From: Arthrobacter sp. M4
Lineage (GTDB): Bacteria; Actinomycetota; Actinomycetes; Actinomycetales; Micrococcaceae
Reading direction: 5' to 3'
Assembly (NCBI RefSeq): GCF_020251205.1
Contig: NZ_JAIWYX010000008.1
Coordinates: 62,001 to 126,000 of the forward strand
Length of the DNA stretch: 64,000 bases
The stretch's first letter is position 1. Every line of letters starts with the position of its first letter. This document shows positions 7,968 through 15,682 of the stretch, piece by piece. The position numbers and the translations under genes were made by a program. The notes beneath the pieces were generated by a model. That model was not told the origin of the DNA. It did not search any database and saw only the letters and a program-made list of their open reading frames with translations.

Positions 7968-8905
7968 AGGGCCCCCTCGGTGCGTGTGGCGGCAGGACTT
8001 TGCCGCCACCAATCCGCAACGTTCCGGCACGTAGCGAACCAGACGTCGTCGAACGATTTCATGTGTTCAATCCAGCGGTCCAGCAGCACTGCGCGTCCGG
8101 GCCTGCCAACCACCTTGGGATGGAAGATCGTGGTCAGGCAGAGGCCTTCCGCGTAATAGCCGTCGAACTCGCGGGTCCAGTTATCCAGGGTTAACTCATA
8201 GCTCGCAATGCGGTCACCGCCGGACGGCCAATCCGGGTTGGTCGTGTAGGCCAGGGAGGCATAGTCGTCCATATCCGAGCGGGCCGGGATCTCCACCAGG
8301 CGAGCGGCTCGCCCAAGCCGCGTGCCGCCGTCGTAATTCAGCGCGCCGCCGTCGTACTTCTCACCGAGCGGCTGGGAGGCGGGGTGGAAGTACGGCCGGT
8401 CGTCGCCCCGCATGGAACTGGAGTATTCGAACCCCAGCTCCGCCAGGAGCGCCGGCGTCTCCGGGCGCCAGTCGCCGGACGGTGTGCGGAAGCCGACGGC
8501 GGTGGTGCCCAGGACGTCGTGGAAGATGCGTTGGCTGGTGGTGATGACCTCGCGCTGTTGCTCGAGGGTCAAGTCCCAGTACTTCTCGTGCTTGTAACCG
8601 TGGTGCGCCACCTCGTGGCCCGCGTCAACGATCTTGCGGCACTGCTCCGGCCACGTCTCCACTACCCAAGCGGGCGTGAAGAACGTGGCTGGCACGGCGT
8701 GCCGTTCCAGGAGCCGCAGGATACGGTCCAGGGCTCGGAATGGGCCGTAGGCGCCCTGGCTGAAGTACTCGGGGCGGTCCCAAATGGTGCCTTTGAGCAT
8801 GGCGTCCCCGGTGGGGCCGTCCAGGTCGAAGGCCAGCGCGACGGCGGCCCGCTTGCCGTGCGGCCAGGCCGCCGTCGCATTTGCGTTTGGATCAGGGAAG
8901 GTCAC
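7964..8905 (-). CDS. Polysaccharide deacetylase-family hydrolase (CE4, PuuE/HpPgdA-like)
   Basis: The 313-residue CE4 protein starts at GTG 8905 in a 4-bp overlap with the solute-binding protein stop. Catalytic motifs are present: FDLDG at about 26-30 (motif 1), HHGYKHEKY at about 101-109 (motif 2) and GFRTPSGDW (motif 3). The long insertions and the VALAFDLDGPTGD start resemble PuuE-like allantoinases and HpPgdA, which act on small cyclic imides or amides rather than polymers. No signal peptide is seen, so it acts in the cytosol. In this operon it may hydrolyse an amide or imide derived from the imported substrate. Confidence 0.88.
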   Translation of the reverse strand: MTFPDPNANATAAWPHGKRAAVALAFDLDGPTGDAMLKGTIWDRPEYFSQGAYGPFRALDRILRLLERHAVPATFFTPAWVVETWPEQCRKIVDAGHEVAHHGYKHEKYWDLTLEQQREVITTSQRIFHDVLGTTAVGFRTPSGDWRPETPALLAELGFEYSSSMRGDDRPYFHPASQPLGEKYDGGALNYDGGTRLGRAARLVEIPARSDMDDYASLAYTTNPDWPSGGDRIASYELTLDNWTREFDGYYAEGLCLTTIFHPKVVGRPGRAVLLDRWIEHMKSFDDVWFATCRNVADWWRQSPAATRTEGAL

Positions 8906-9771
8906 TTGACTCCGTTGACTTCCGCGTCCATGGCACCGTAGCCCAGACCCCACTTGTCCAGGATCTTCTGGTAGTCGCCGTTGGCCTTGATCTTGGTGAG
9001 CGCGTCCTTGATGGCGTTGGTCAGCTGCGTGCTGTTCATTTTCACCAGGATGCCGAAGGGCTTGGCGGGCAGCGGGTCCAGGACAGGCTGGTACTTGCCG
9101 GGCTCGGTCTTGGCGAAGTACGCCAGGTTCTCTGCACCCTGGGCGGCAAGGTCCACGCGGCCCTGCTCGATCTGGAGACGGGCGGCGGCGCCGGAATCGG
9201 TGGCCAGGATGGTGATTTCCGGGAGGCCCTTGTCCACGCAAAGGGTCTTGCTCAGGGACTTGACCTGCTCGAAGTAGTCGGTCTTCCCGCTCACAGCGAG
9301 CTTCTTGCCGCAGGCATCGCTCTGCTTGGTGAACTCAGCGGCCCGGCTTCCTGAGGTGTACAGCCGACCCTGCGACTTGAAGTAGTCCACGAAGTCCGCG
9401 GTCTTCTGCCGCTCCAGCGTGTCCGAAATCCCGGACATCACCACGTCCACGCGGCCAGTCTGGACAGAGTTGATCAGCTGGTCGAACGGCGACTCGACCA
9501 CTTCAATCTGGATGCCGAGGACCTCGCCGAGCTTTTGCTGCAGATCAATGTCGACGCCGGCAAGCTTCTTGTCGCTGTCCCGGAACTCCATGGGTGGGAA
9601 GTCGGGGGACAGGCCGATGCGCAGCTTGCCGGCACTCTTGATTTCCTGCGGCAGCCCGGTCTGGGCGGAAGCTTCCGGTGCAGCGGCCGTTCCGCTGACA
9701 CAGCCGGTAAGTGCCAAGCTTGCGACGGCGGCCAGCGCGCCCAGGCGGGCGGCGTTCTTGAGGTTCTTCAT
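8902..9771 (-). CDS. ABC transporter substrate-binding lipoprotein, polar amino-acid type
   Basis: The 289-residue product has a lipobox (LALTGC, Cys 24) and a family 3 solute-binding domain: SAGKLRIGLSPDFPPMEF, GVDIDLQQKLGEVLGIQIE, QTGRVDVVMSGISDT, and the C-terminal AIKDALTKIKANGDYQKILDKWG. The GGAG-preceded ATG at 9771 is preferred over an in-frame TTG at 9783. It delivers a polar, probably amino-acid-like ligand to the permease and ATPase encoded just upstream. The stop overlaps the next start (GTGA), tying it to the CE4 genes. Family 3 proteins bind amino acids and opines, so the ligand cannot be named precisely. Confidence 0.92.
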   Translation of the reverse strand: MKNLKNAARLGALAAVASLALTGCVSGTAAAPEASAQTGLPQEIKSAGKLRIGLSPDFPPMEFRDSDKKLAGVDIDLQQKLGEVLGIQIEVVESPFDQLINSVQTGRVDVVMSGISDTLERQKTADFVDYFKSQGRLYTSGSRAAEFTKQSDACGKKLAVSGKTDYFEQVKSLSKTLCVDKGLPEITILATDSGAAARLQIEQGRVDLAAQGAENLAYFAKTEPGKYQPVLDPLPAKPFGILVKMNSTQLTNAIKDALTKIKANGDYQKILDKWGLGYGAMDAEVNGVK

Positions 9772-9786
9772 GAATGGCTCCAAGGG

Positions 9787-9872
9787 ATGTTCGGGGGACT
9801 ATTCGGGGGAGTATTCGGGGGATGAGTCGGAATTATTGGGGGGATGAGTCGGAATTATTGGGGGTGATGAGT
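9787..9872. repeat. Short G-rich tandem repeats between ATPase and binding-protein genes
   Basis: This 113-bp operon gap holds three copies of a unit like ATTCGGGGGA followed by two near-identical copies of a 22-bp unit (GGGGATGAGTCGGAATTATT). It carries no gene. It could modulate expression of the binding protein relative to the ATPase or be a slippage product. Confidence 0.7.
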
Positions 9873-9884
9873 GGGGGAGGGCGG

Positions 9885-10679
9885 CTAAAGGACGCGGCTC
9901 AGGAACGCCTTGGTGCGCTCGTGCTGGGGATTGCCCAGGACCTCCGCGGGAGGACCGATCTCAACGATCTGACCGTTGTGCATGAACGCCACGCGGTCTG
10001 CCACTTCCTTGGCGAAGCCAATCTCGTGGGTCACCACAATCATGGTGAGGCCGGAGCGGGCCAGGTCCTTCATGACGTCCAGGACCTCGCCCACCAGCTC
10101 GGGGTCCAGAGCCGAGGTGGGCTCGTCGAAGAGGATGAGCTCAGGCTTCATCGCCAGGGCCCGGGCGATCGCGACGCGTTGCTGCTGCCCGCCGGAGAGC
10201 TGGCGCGGATAGGAGTTCTCGCGGCCGGCCAGGCCAACCCGGGCCAAAAGTTCGGAAGCGTGGCGCTTGGCTTCCGTGGCCCTCTCCTTCTTGACCAACA
10301 CCGGACCTTCGATGATGTTCTCCAGGACCGTCATGTGCGGGAACAAGTTGAAGCGTTGGAACACCATGCCAATGTGCTGCCTCTGCCGGGCCGCTTCCTT
10401 GTCGGAAAGCTCGTGGAGGCTGTTTCCTACCTGCCGGTAGCCAACTACGTTTCCGCCAACCCAGATCCGCCCATTGGATACTGTCTCCAGGTGGTTGATG
10501 CAGCGAAGAAACGTGCTCTTCCCGGAGCCGGAGGCGCCCAGCAGGCAGACTACTTCTCCGGCGTTGACCTCCAGGTTGATTCCTTTAAGGACCTCGTTGG
10601 GGCCGAAGCTCTTGTGGACGTTTTCCGCCCTGACCAGCGCCGTACCCGTCGGCGTGGTGCTTGCCGCTACTGGACTCAT
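9885..10679 (-). CDS. Amino-acid ABC transporter ATP-binding protein
   Basis: The 264-residue nucleotide-binding domain is of the GlnQ/HisP type. It has Walker [10 protein letters not shown] at 48-56, the Q-loop segment [19 protein letters not shown], signature LSGGQQQR near 160, Walker [15 protein letters not shown] near 180 and the switch histidine VVTHE. The N-terminal 15 residues are an extra Ser/Thr-rich tail. Its ATG overlaps the permease stop by 4 bp. It energises import by the adjacent permease and binding lipoprotein. Confidence 0.95.
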   Translation of the reverse strand: MSPVAASTTPTGTALVRAENVHKSFGPNEVLKGINLEVNAGEVVCLLGASGSGKSTFLRCINHLETVSNGRIWVGGNVVGYRQVGNSLHELSDKEAARQRQHIGMVFQRFNLFPHMTVLENIIEGPVLVKKERATEAKRHASELLARVGLAGRENSYPRQLSGGQQQRVAIARALAMKPELILFDEPTSALDPELVGEVLDVMKDLARSGLTMIVVTHEIGFAKEVADRVAFMHNGQIVEIGPPAEVLGNPQHERTKAFLSRVL

Positions 10680-11596
10680 GAGAAGGCCTTTCTGTTGGTG
10701 CCGAAGATGCCCAACAGCCGCTGGAACGGAGTCGGAGGGAGCTGCTTGCTGGAGGAACCCTTGGCGAAGAATCTCTCCAGGTAGTACTGACCAATGCTGA
10801 GGAGCGAGACGGCGCCCAGATACCAGACGGCACAGACGATGAGCAGCTCCATGATCCGGTTGTTCACGTAGTAGATGTGCTGGGCCTCGGACAGAATCTC
10901 ACTCACGCCAATGGCGGAGGCGAGAGAGGTGGTCTTCAGCATGCCGATCACTTCATTCCCAACTGGCGGGATGATGACGCGCATGGCTTGGGGGAGGACG
11001 ATCCGCCGCATGGCCTGGAGGCGGGTCATGCCCACCGCCTGCGCTGCCTCGGTCTGACCCTCGTCCACGGAGAGGATTCCGCTGCGGACAACTTCCGAGG
11101 TGTAGGCACCCTGGTTGAGGCCGAGTCCGATCGACGCCGCAACAAATGGCGTCAGGATGTCGATCATGCGCCCCTGGAAAATTCCCGGGATTCCTATGTA
11201 AGGGAAGATCAGCGCCAGGTTGAACCACATCAGCAATTGCAGATAGACAGGCGTCCCGCGGAATACCCAGATGTAAAGCCAAGCAACTCCGGAAGTAACC
11301 GGGTTCTTCGATAGGCGCATGATCGCGCTGACCACGCCCAGCACGAGGCCGATCACCATGGCGACGATCGTGAGGACGATGGCCACTCCGATGCCCTGGA
11401 TCAGGACGGGGACGGTTAGGTACTGCTGGACGGTTGGCCAATCGATCTGAGCCCGGGAGAAGGAGACCCCCAGCCAGACCAGCAGGAGAACCACGGCTCC
11501 AGCGCCCACCCAGCGGCCGATGTGGCGGCGCGGAACGATCTTCAATTCGGGCGACTCCGCTGCCCTGGCGACGCGTGGTTCGGTTTCAGTGTTCAT
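10676..11596 (-). CDS. Amino-acid ABC transporter permease (HisM/GlnP type)
   Basis: The 306-residue membrane protein has a cytoplasmic N-terminus, about five or six membrane segments, and the EAA loop [29 protein letters not shown] that contacts the ATPase. It also has the family segment [19 protein letters not shown] single permease gene implies a homodimer. The ATG at 11596 is the first plausible start; the open frame extends upstream but without membrane-protein character. It lies 97 bp downstream of argH and overlaps the ATPase gene. Confidence 0.93.
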   Translation of the reverse strand: MNTETEPRVARAAESPELKIVPRRHIGRWVGAGAVVLLLVWLGVSFSRAQIDWPTVQQYLTVPVLIQGIGVAIVLTIVAMVIGLVLGVVSAIMRLSKNPVTSGVAWLYIWVFRGTPVYLQLLMWFNLALIFPYIGIPGIFQGRMIDILTPFVAASIGLGLNQGAYTSEVVRSGILSVDEGQTEAAQAVGMTRLQAMRRIVLPQAMRVIIPPVGNEVIGMLKTTSLASAIGVSEILSEAQHIYYVNNRIMELLIVCAVWYLGAVSLLSIGQYYLERFFAKGSSSKQLPPTPFQRLLGIFGTNRKAFS

Positions 11597-11693
11597 GGCT
11601 GTTCTCGGTTCATGGGCTGTACTCGTTCCTGGGCAGTTCTTGGAGAGTGGAGGGTTTTCATGCACGGATTTTCGATCATGCCCCAAATCACTT

Positions 11694-13136
11694 CTACTTT
11701 GTGCCTGTAGGGGCAACTCGCAGCCCCTTGTAGTCGGCGGTCCAGGTCTTAACCTGGTCGAGGTTCGCCCGGAAACGTACAAGTTGCTCGGCAACACGGT
11801 CCGGTGCGGTTCCGCCGAAGCCGGAGTGCGCTGACAGCGCGGCTTCTATCGTCAACACTGACTTCACTTCGGGGGTGAGGCGGGCGTCTACGGCGGCCAG
11901 TTGCTCGTCGCTGAGGTCGCCGTAGTCGAGGCTGTTGGCTTCGCAGAATCGGACCAGCGCACCGGAAACGTCATGCGCCTCGCTGAACGGGATGCCTTGG
12001 CGCGCAAGCCAATCGGCCACCTCTGTGGCTAGGGTGAATCCCGCCGTCGCTTGCCGGGTTGTTTCCTCAACATTGACGGCGAAGGTGCGTACCAGCCCGC
12101 TCAGCGCGGGAAGCGCCACCTCAAGGGTCTCGACGGCGTCAATCACCGCGTTCTTGTCCTCCGCCAGGTCGCGGTTATAGGCGAGCGGCAGGGACTTGAC
12201 GGCGGCCATGAGCCCCATCAGGTCGCCGAGGACGCGACCCGACTTCCCCCGCGTAAGCTCTGCGATATCCGGGTTCTTCTTCTGGGGCATGATCGAGCTT
12301 CCCGTGCAATAGGCGTCGTCCATTCGGATCCAGCGGAACTGCTGCGAAGCCCAGGAAATGATCTCCTCACAGAGCCGGGAGATGTCGATCAGCGTGAGCG
12401 AGCAGACAAAAAGGAACTCGATGGCGGCGTCGCGGCTTCCGACGGCGTCGATGGAGTTCTCCGCGCTTGCCTCGTATCCCTGTTCCACGGCCGCGAGTTC
12501 GGGCCTTAGTGCGAATGTGGACCCCGCCAGCGCTGCGGCGCCCAACGGGGACACCGCTGCCCTTCGGTCCCAATCCTGGAGCCGGTGCAGGTCGCGGAGG
12601 AGGGGCTGGGCGTGTGCCAGGAGCTGGTGTCCGAACACCACGGGCTGTGCCGATTGCAGGTGGGTGAAGCCTGGGACAGGAGTGTTGAGGTGTTGGCTTG
12701 CCTGGTCCGCGAGTGCTTCGGCCAATTCCGCAACCAGAGATGCCACAGTCCGCGCTTTGTCCCGCATATAGAGGCGAAGGTCGTTAGCCGCCTGGTCATT
12801 GCGGGATCGCCCCGCCCTGATTTTTCCGCCGTGCGGGCCCATACGTTCGATGAGAACCCGTTCAAGGAAGGTGTGGACGTCTTCATCCGCTTCCTGCGGC
12901 TGGACGGCTCCGCAAGCAATGTCCCCGGCGATCGCGCTCAGGGTACTAAGGAAGTCCTGCAACTCATCATCGTTGATAAGGCCAGCGCGGTGGAGCTCCT
13001 TGACGTGGGCCCGTGATCCGTGAAGGTCGTAGGGGGCCATGGCGAAGTACCTAGGGTCGGAGCGGGAGAAGCGCGACAGCTCAGGGCTTGACGTTCCGGC
13101 GAAGCGTCCGCCCCACAGCTTGGTCTGTTCCGTCAT
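11694..13136 (-). CDS. Argininosuccinate lyase-family C-N lyase
   Basis: The 480-residue member of the fumarase/aspartase superfamily is closest in pattern to argininosuccinate lyase. It has KLWGGRFAG at the start, DEDVHTFLERVL, GRSRNDQAANDLRLYMRD, PGFTHLQSAQP and the signature GSSIMPQKKNPD with the catalytic serine loop. ArgH cleaves argininosuccinate to arginine and fumarate. No other arginine biosynthesis gene is nearby; instead the gene heads an uptake and hydrolase operon ending in an MmgE/PrpD protein. Close relatives of ArgH cleave N-substituted aspartates such as EDDS and iminodisuccinate, so a catabolic role is plausible. The alternative is a genuine ArgH recruited for another purpose. 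Confidence 0.85.
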   Translation of the reverse strand: MTEQTKLWGGRFAGTSSPELSRFSRSDPRYFAMAPYDLHGSRAHVKELHRAGLINDDELQDFLSTLSAIAGDIACGAVQPQEADEDVHTFLERVLIERMGPHGGKIRAGRSRNDQAANDLRLYMRDKARTVASLVAELAEALADQASQHLNTPVPGFTHLQSAQPVVFGHQLLAHAQPLLRDLHRLQDWDRRAAVSPLGAAALAGSTFALRPELAAVEQGYEASAENSIDAVGSRDAAIEFLFVCSLTLIDISRLCEEIISWASQQFRWIRMDDAYCTGSSIMPQKKNPDIAELTRGKSGRVLGDLMGLMAAVKSLPLAYNRDLAEDKNAVIDAVETLEVALPALSGLVRTFAVNVEETTRQATAGFTLATEVADWLARQGIPFSEAHDVSGALVRFCEANSLDYGDLSDEQLAAVDARLTPEVKSVLTIEAALSAHSGFGGTAPDRVAEQLVRFRANLDQVKTWTADYKGLRVAPTGTK

Positions 13137-13155
13137 GAATCAAAACTCCTAGATC

Positions 13156-13174
13156 TGACACTATTTCGGTGTCA
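13156..13174. promoter_or_regulatory. argH operon promoter with inverted-repeat operator
   Basis: TGACAC (13156-13161), 7 bases, then GTGTCA (13169-13174) is a perfect 6-7-6 dyad, 20 bp before the ArgH start. On the minus strand it covers the expected -10 region, with TTGCAT-like -35 sequence just upstream and AGGAG as ribosome-binding site. The half-site TGACAC also occurs in the LacI-type site at 14756. Confidence 0.55.
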
Positions 13175-13323
13175 TTCAATGCAACCAAAGTATTTTTCTA
13201 GTAAACCAGCAGGGAATGCGAAAGCATTGCGAATCAGCCATTTGGAAACAAGCAGTTTACAAAACGTATTCGCTCGAGAAACACAGCGGCGACGCGGAGG
13301 ATTCCGGAGCCATCGGATCACGA

Positions 13324-13368
13324 GAGACCGGTATCTTGTGAATCAAGACGCTACCGGAGACCGGTGTC
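13324..13368. promoter_or_regulatory. Two LacI-type operator-like sites upstream of argH operon
   Basis: GAGACCGGTATC (13324-13335) and GAGACCGGTGTC (13357-13368) are near-palindromes with the central ACCGGT. Their centres are 33 bp apart, about three helical turns. A third copy, GACACCGGTATC, precedes the neighbouring lacI gene. Placement about 190 bp before argH suggests either looping or a second, more distant promoter. Confidence 0.6.
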
Positions 13369-13466
13369 TCTGGCAATGTTTTTTTGATTCTCCCCTGAAG
13401 AAGTTCCGAATCGGGGCTCGGGAAAGGCTCAGCTGTGTGGTTGGTCTCTCCACCGCTCCGCGAGAT

Positions 13467-13511
13467 GGCAGTTGATGCCAATGTTGCGCGAAAACATTGG
13501 CATCAACTGCC
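13467..13511. repeat. Intergenic hairpin repeat, copy A
   Basis: GGCAGTTGATGCCAATGTT (13467-13485), a 7-base loop and its exact reverse complement (13493-13511) form a 19-bp perfect stem. A second copy with paired stem changes lies at 42511-42555. This copy lies between the argH promoter and the lacI gene, beside a G-rich stretch. Confidence 0.85.
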
Positions 13512-13600
13512 AAGTCGGGCGGGAGCGGGGTGCGGCGGGAGCGGGGTGCGGAGAGGGCGGGGGCGGGGTTCGGCGGGGGCGGGCGGGACCGAGTGCCTTG
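13512..13600. repeat. G-rich degenerate tandem repeats
   Basis: Repeated GGCGGGAGCGGGGTGC-like words cover the space between hairpin copy A and the lacI 3' end. The rest of 13175-13618 (apart from the operators and hairpin listed) shows no convincing gene. Confidence 0.6.
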
Positions 13601-13618
13601 CCCTGAGCGAGGCGACGG

Positions 13619-14695
13619 TTAGCGCCAGGTGTGGGGGAGACTCAGCTCTGCCACCGACTCCCGCTCAGCGAAGGATGCGGGCAGGAGATGATCCCGGGCT
13701 TCCGGGCCTTCGCCGGCGATCCGGGAGATGAGGACTTCAGCGGCGCGTGAGCCCATCTGGTAGGCGGGCAAAGAAACCGCTGAAATTGGTGGCGCGCTAA
13801 CTGTCATCCAATCGGCGTCGTCCAGGCAGACCAATGAAACATCGTCGGGAACGCGTAGACCCATGTCCCTTATGGCCTGGAAAGCCGGCAAGGCGAGCCG
13901 GCTGTAGGACGTGATCAGGGCCGTTGGCCTGTCTGCTTCCGTAGAGCCAAGAAGGGACGTTACCGTTCCGTGGATTTGCTCTGGGAGGAGAACTCCGGAC
14001 ACCAGGACGTACTCCAAGCCCGATGCTGCTGATTCATCCTTGATGGCACGGACACGGTCCTCGATGGTGGAGATGGGCAGCGGATGTCCGGCTTCCAGCT
14101 CTTGCGGAGTCTTGGTGGTGGCAGAGACAAACGCGATCTTTCGGTGGCCGTGATTGGCCAGGTGAGTAACAACCGCGCGGCAATCGGAATAGCAGTCGGT
14201 ACCCACCCAGTCGGCCTCAACCCCATCTGGTCGGCGATCAAACAGCACGAGCGGACGGTCCATGCGGACAACGTCCAAGAGATGCGCCGAGTCGCTCCGG
14301 GTGGCAGAGGCGACAATGAGTCCATCCACGCGTTTGTCAAGGAACACTTGGACGGCCGCCCGCTCCGCCTCCACGTTCTCATCCGTGTTGGCCAGTATGA
14401 CGTCGAAGCCCAACTTCTTGGCGGTGTCCGCGATCCCTCGGACGGCCTTGGAGAAATGGGGATTCTCAATGTCGCTCACCACCACGCCGATGGTGTGTGA
14501 CCGCCCAGAGCTGACGCTTCGCGCGAGGGCGTTTCCCCTGTATCCCAGGGTTTCGGCGGCCGCAGCCACCATCGCCACCAGATCCGGGCTGACGGAACCG
14601 TACCCGCCCAAGGCGCGTGCCGCCGTCGAACGTGACACGCCGGCGAGGCGCGCAACATCCAAAAGGCTGGCCGCCCGGCGTGTTCGTGGTTCCAT
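13619..14695 (-). CDS. LacI-family transcriptional regulator
   Basis: The 358-residue protein has an N-terminal LacI helix-turn-helix (SLLDVARLAGVSRSTAARALGGYGSVSP, hinge YRGNALARSVSSGRSHTIGVV) and a ribose-binding-protein-like effector domain (VVVSDIENPHFSKAVRGIADTAKK, DKRVDGLIVAS, VSLVCLDDADW). It is encoded next to, and in the same direction as, the argH operon. A shared 12-bp palindrome before both genes supports autoregulation and control of that operon. The ligand may therefore be the transported compound or a product of it, which would be unusual for a LacI protein. Confidence 0.92.
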   Translation of the reverse strand: MEPRTRRAASLLDVARLAGVSRSTAARALGGYGSVSPDLVAMVAAAAETLGYRGNALARSVSSGRSHTIGVVVSDIENPHFSKAVRGIADTAKKLGFDVILANTDENVEAERAAVQVFLDKRVDGLIVASATRSDSAHLLDVVRMDRPLVLFDRRPDGVEADWVGTDCYSDCRAVVTHLANHGHRKIAFVSATTKTPQELEAGHPLPISTIEDRVRAIKDESAASGLEYVLVSGVLLPEQIHGTVTSLLGSTEADRPTALITSYSRLALPAFQAIRDMGLRVPDDVSLVCLDDADWMTVSAPPISAVSLPAYQMGSRAAEVLISRIAGEGPEARDHLLPASFAERESVAELSLPHTWR

Positions 14696-14755
14696 AAACT
14701 AAAATCTACAACAATTCTTCCAAGAGCCGGATGAATTCATTTCGTAGGATTTCGT

Positions 14756-14767
14756 GACACCGGTATC
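14756..14767. promoter_or_regulatory. LacI-type operator before the lacI gene
   Basis: GACACCGGTATC, flanked as GTGACACCGGTATCAC, is nearly palindromic and lies 60 bp upstream of the lacI start. It shares 10 to 11 of 12 bases with the two sites at 13324-13368. Confidence 0.6.
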
Positions 14768-15221
14768 ACGGATTGCTGCGGATTCTCAGTAGGCTGGGTT
14801 AGCTTCAGTTGTGGATGCGCATCCCCCTGGCACTGCAAATGCCATCCCTTACGGTTGGTTCGGCTGCCAATACCTCTTCGAAAGGGGCCGACGTCCTTCG
14901 GTTGGTGTGGACCATCCACCACAATTGCTCGTGGGGATTCCAGACGATGGTGGGCTCAGCGGCGCCGTCTTCGATGGGGTCGCGGAAGAGCGGGGAGGTT
15001 TTTTGGTTGGGGCGGGAAGCGAAAAGGTCGCGTGCGGTAACTCTGTGAACGCTAACATGGGCGAGAATAACCCTAGGAACGAGGGTTTCAAGGTGTCAAT
15101 GGGATTGGTGCTCCTGCCGCGCACTGGCGGGGGAACGACAATCTCAGTTCGTACTAAAGACAAGGACTGGCCGCGGACCTAAGATGGAAATCCCTTCGTT
15201 TCAACGCAGAAAGGAAGAACT
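14768..15221. other. Intergenic region without a convincing gene
   Basis: Reading frames here lack coding character and ribosome-binding sites. The region holds a perfect 12-bp palindrome GGATGCGCATCC at 14813-14824. A weak promoter candidate for the next gene has TAAGAT at 15180-15185. I see nothing else in it. Confidence 0.5.
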
Positions 15222-15482
15222 ATGGCCGAGCAGATCCCTGGAGAGGGCATCAATCCGGAGGTTGCAAGCCACTTGACGGAGTCCATGGAGACGCCGCAGG
15301 TTCCTGAGCCCGCCACGCTTGCCATGGCCCTGGGGCAGCCGCAAGGACAGAAATGGCCTGACGGCTACGGAAAGAACAAGCACCCGCGTGAGCGCTCCGC
15401 AAGCCACGGCCGGATGGGCCAGGCCGCCGCAGTCAACGCCGTGCACCGGACTGGCCGCCCGCAGATGCCGCACTCCTCCTGA
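15222..15482 (+). CDS. Small hypothetical protein
   Basis: The 86-residue hydrophilic protein has an AAAGGAAG ribosome-binding site 7 bases before its ATG and a strong terminator right after it. It is rich in Pro, Gln, His and Gly (QPQGQKWPDGYGKNKHPRER) and has no membrane segment or known motif that I recognise. The well-formed start and terminator support a real monocistronic gene. Function unknown. Confidence 0.7.
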   Translation: MAEQIPGEGINPEVASHLTESMETPQVPEPATLAMALGQPQGQKWPDGYGKNKHPRERSASHGRMGQAAAVNAVHRTGRPQMPHSS

Positions 15483-15505
15483 TTCAATAACGTCAACAAA
15501 CTCTG

Positions 15506-15534
15506 AAACCGGCCCGGGATCCCCGGGCCGGTTT
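15506..15534 (+). terminator. Rho-independent terminator
   Basis: AAACCGGCCCGGG, loop ATC, CCCGGGCCGGTTT gives a 13-bp perfect stem followed by GGTTTGG. It ends the small gene at 15222-15482. Confidence 0.85.
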
Positions 15535-15682
15535 GGTTTGGATACCACCGCCGAGGCCCGCTAATGGGCCAGACCGAAGGCTTGTCCTTCGCAATCGCAG
15601 AAGGCCGCCCACCGCAAGCGTCGGGAAATCGGAGTCAAGGGTCGGTCACGTGGATCAACGACGCGTGCGGGCCAGCCGATTG

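Noticed and set aside
11694..13136. Part of an arginine biosynthesis cluster
   Set aside because: No argBCDFGJR genes are near; the gene leads a transport and hydrolase operon.
13512..13600. G-quadruplex switch
   Set aside because: G-runs are frequent but irregular and no gene start is adjacent; kept only as a G-rich repeat.
14811..15182. Open frames on both strands in the gap after lacI
   Set aside because: No ribosome-binding site, no motif, and composition unlike neighbouring proteins; treated as intergenic.
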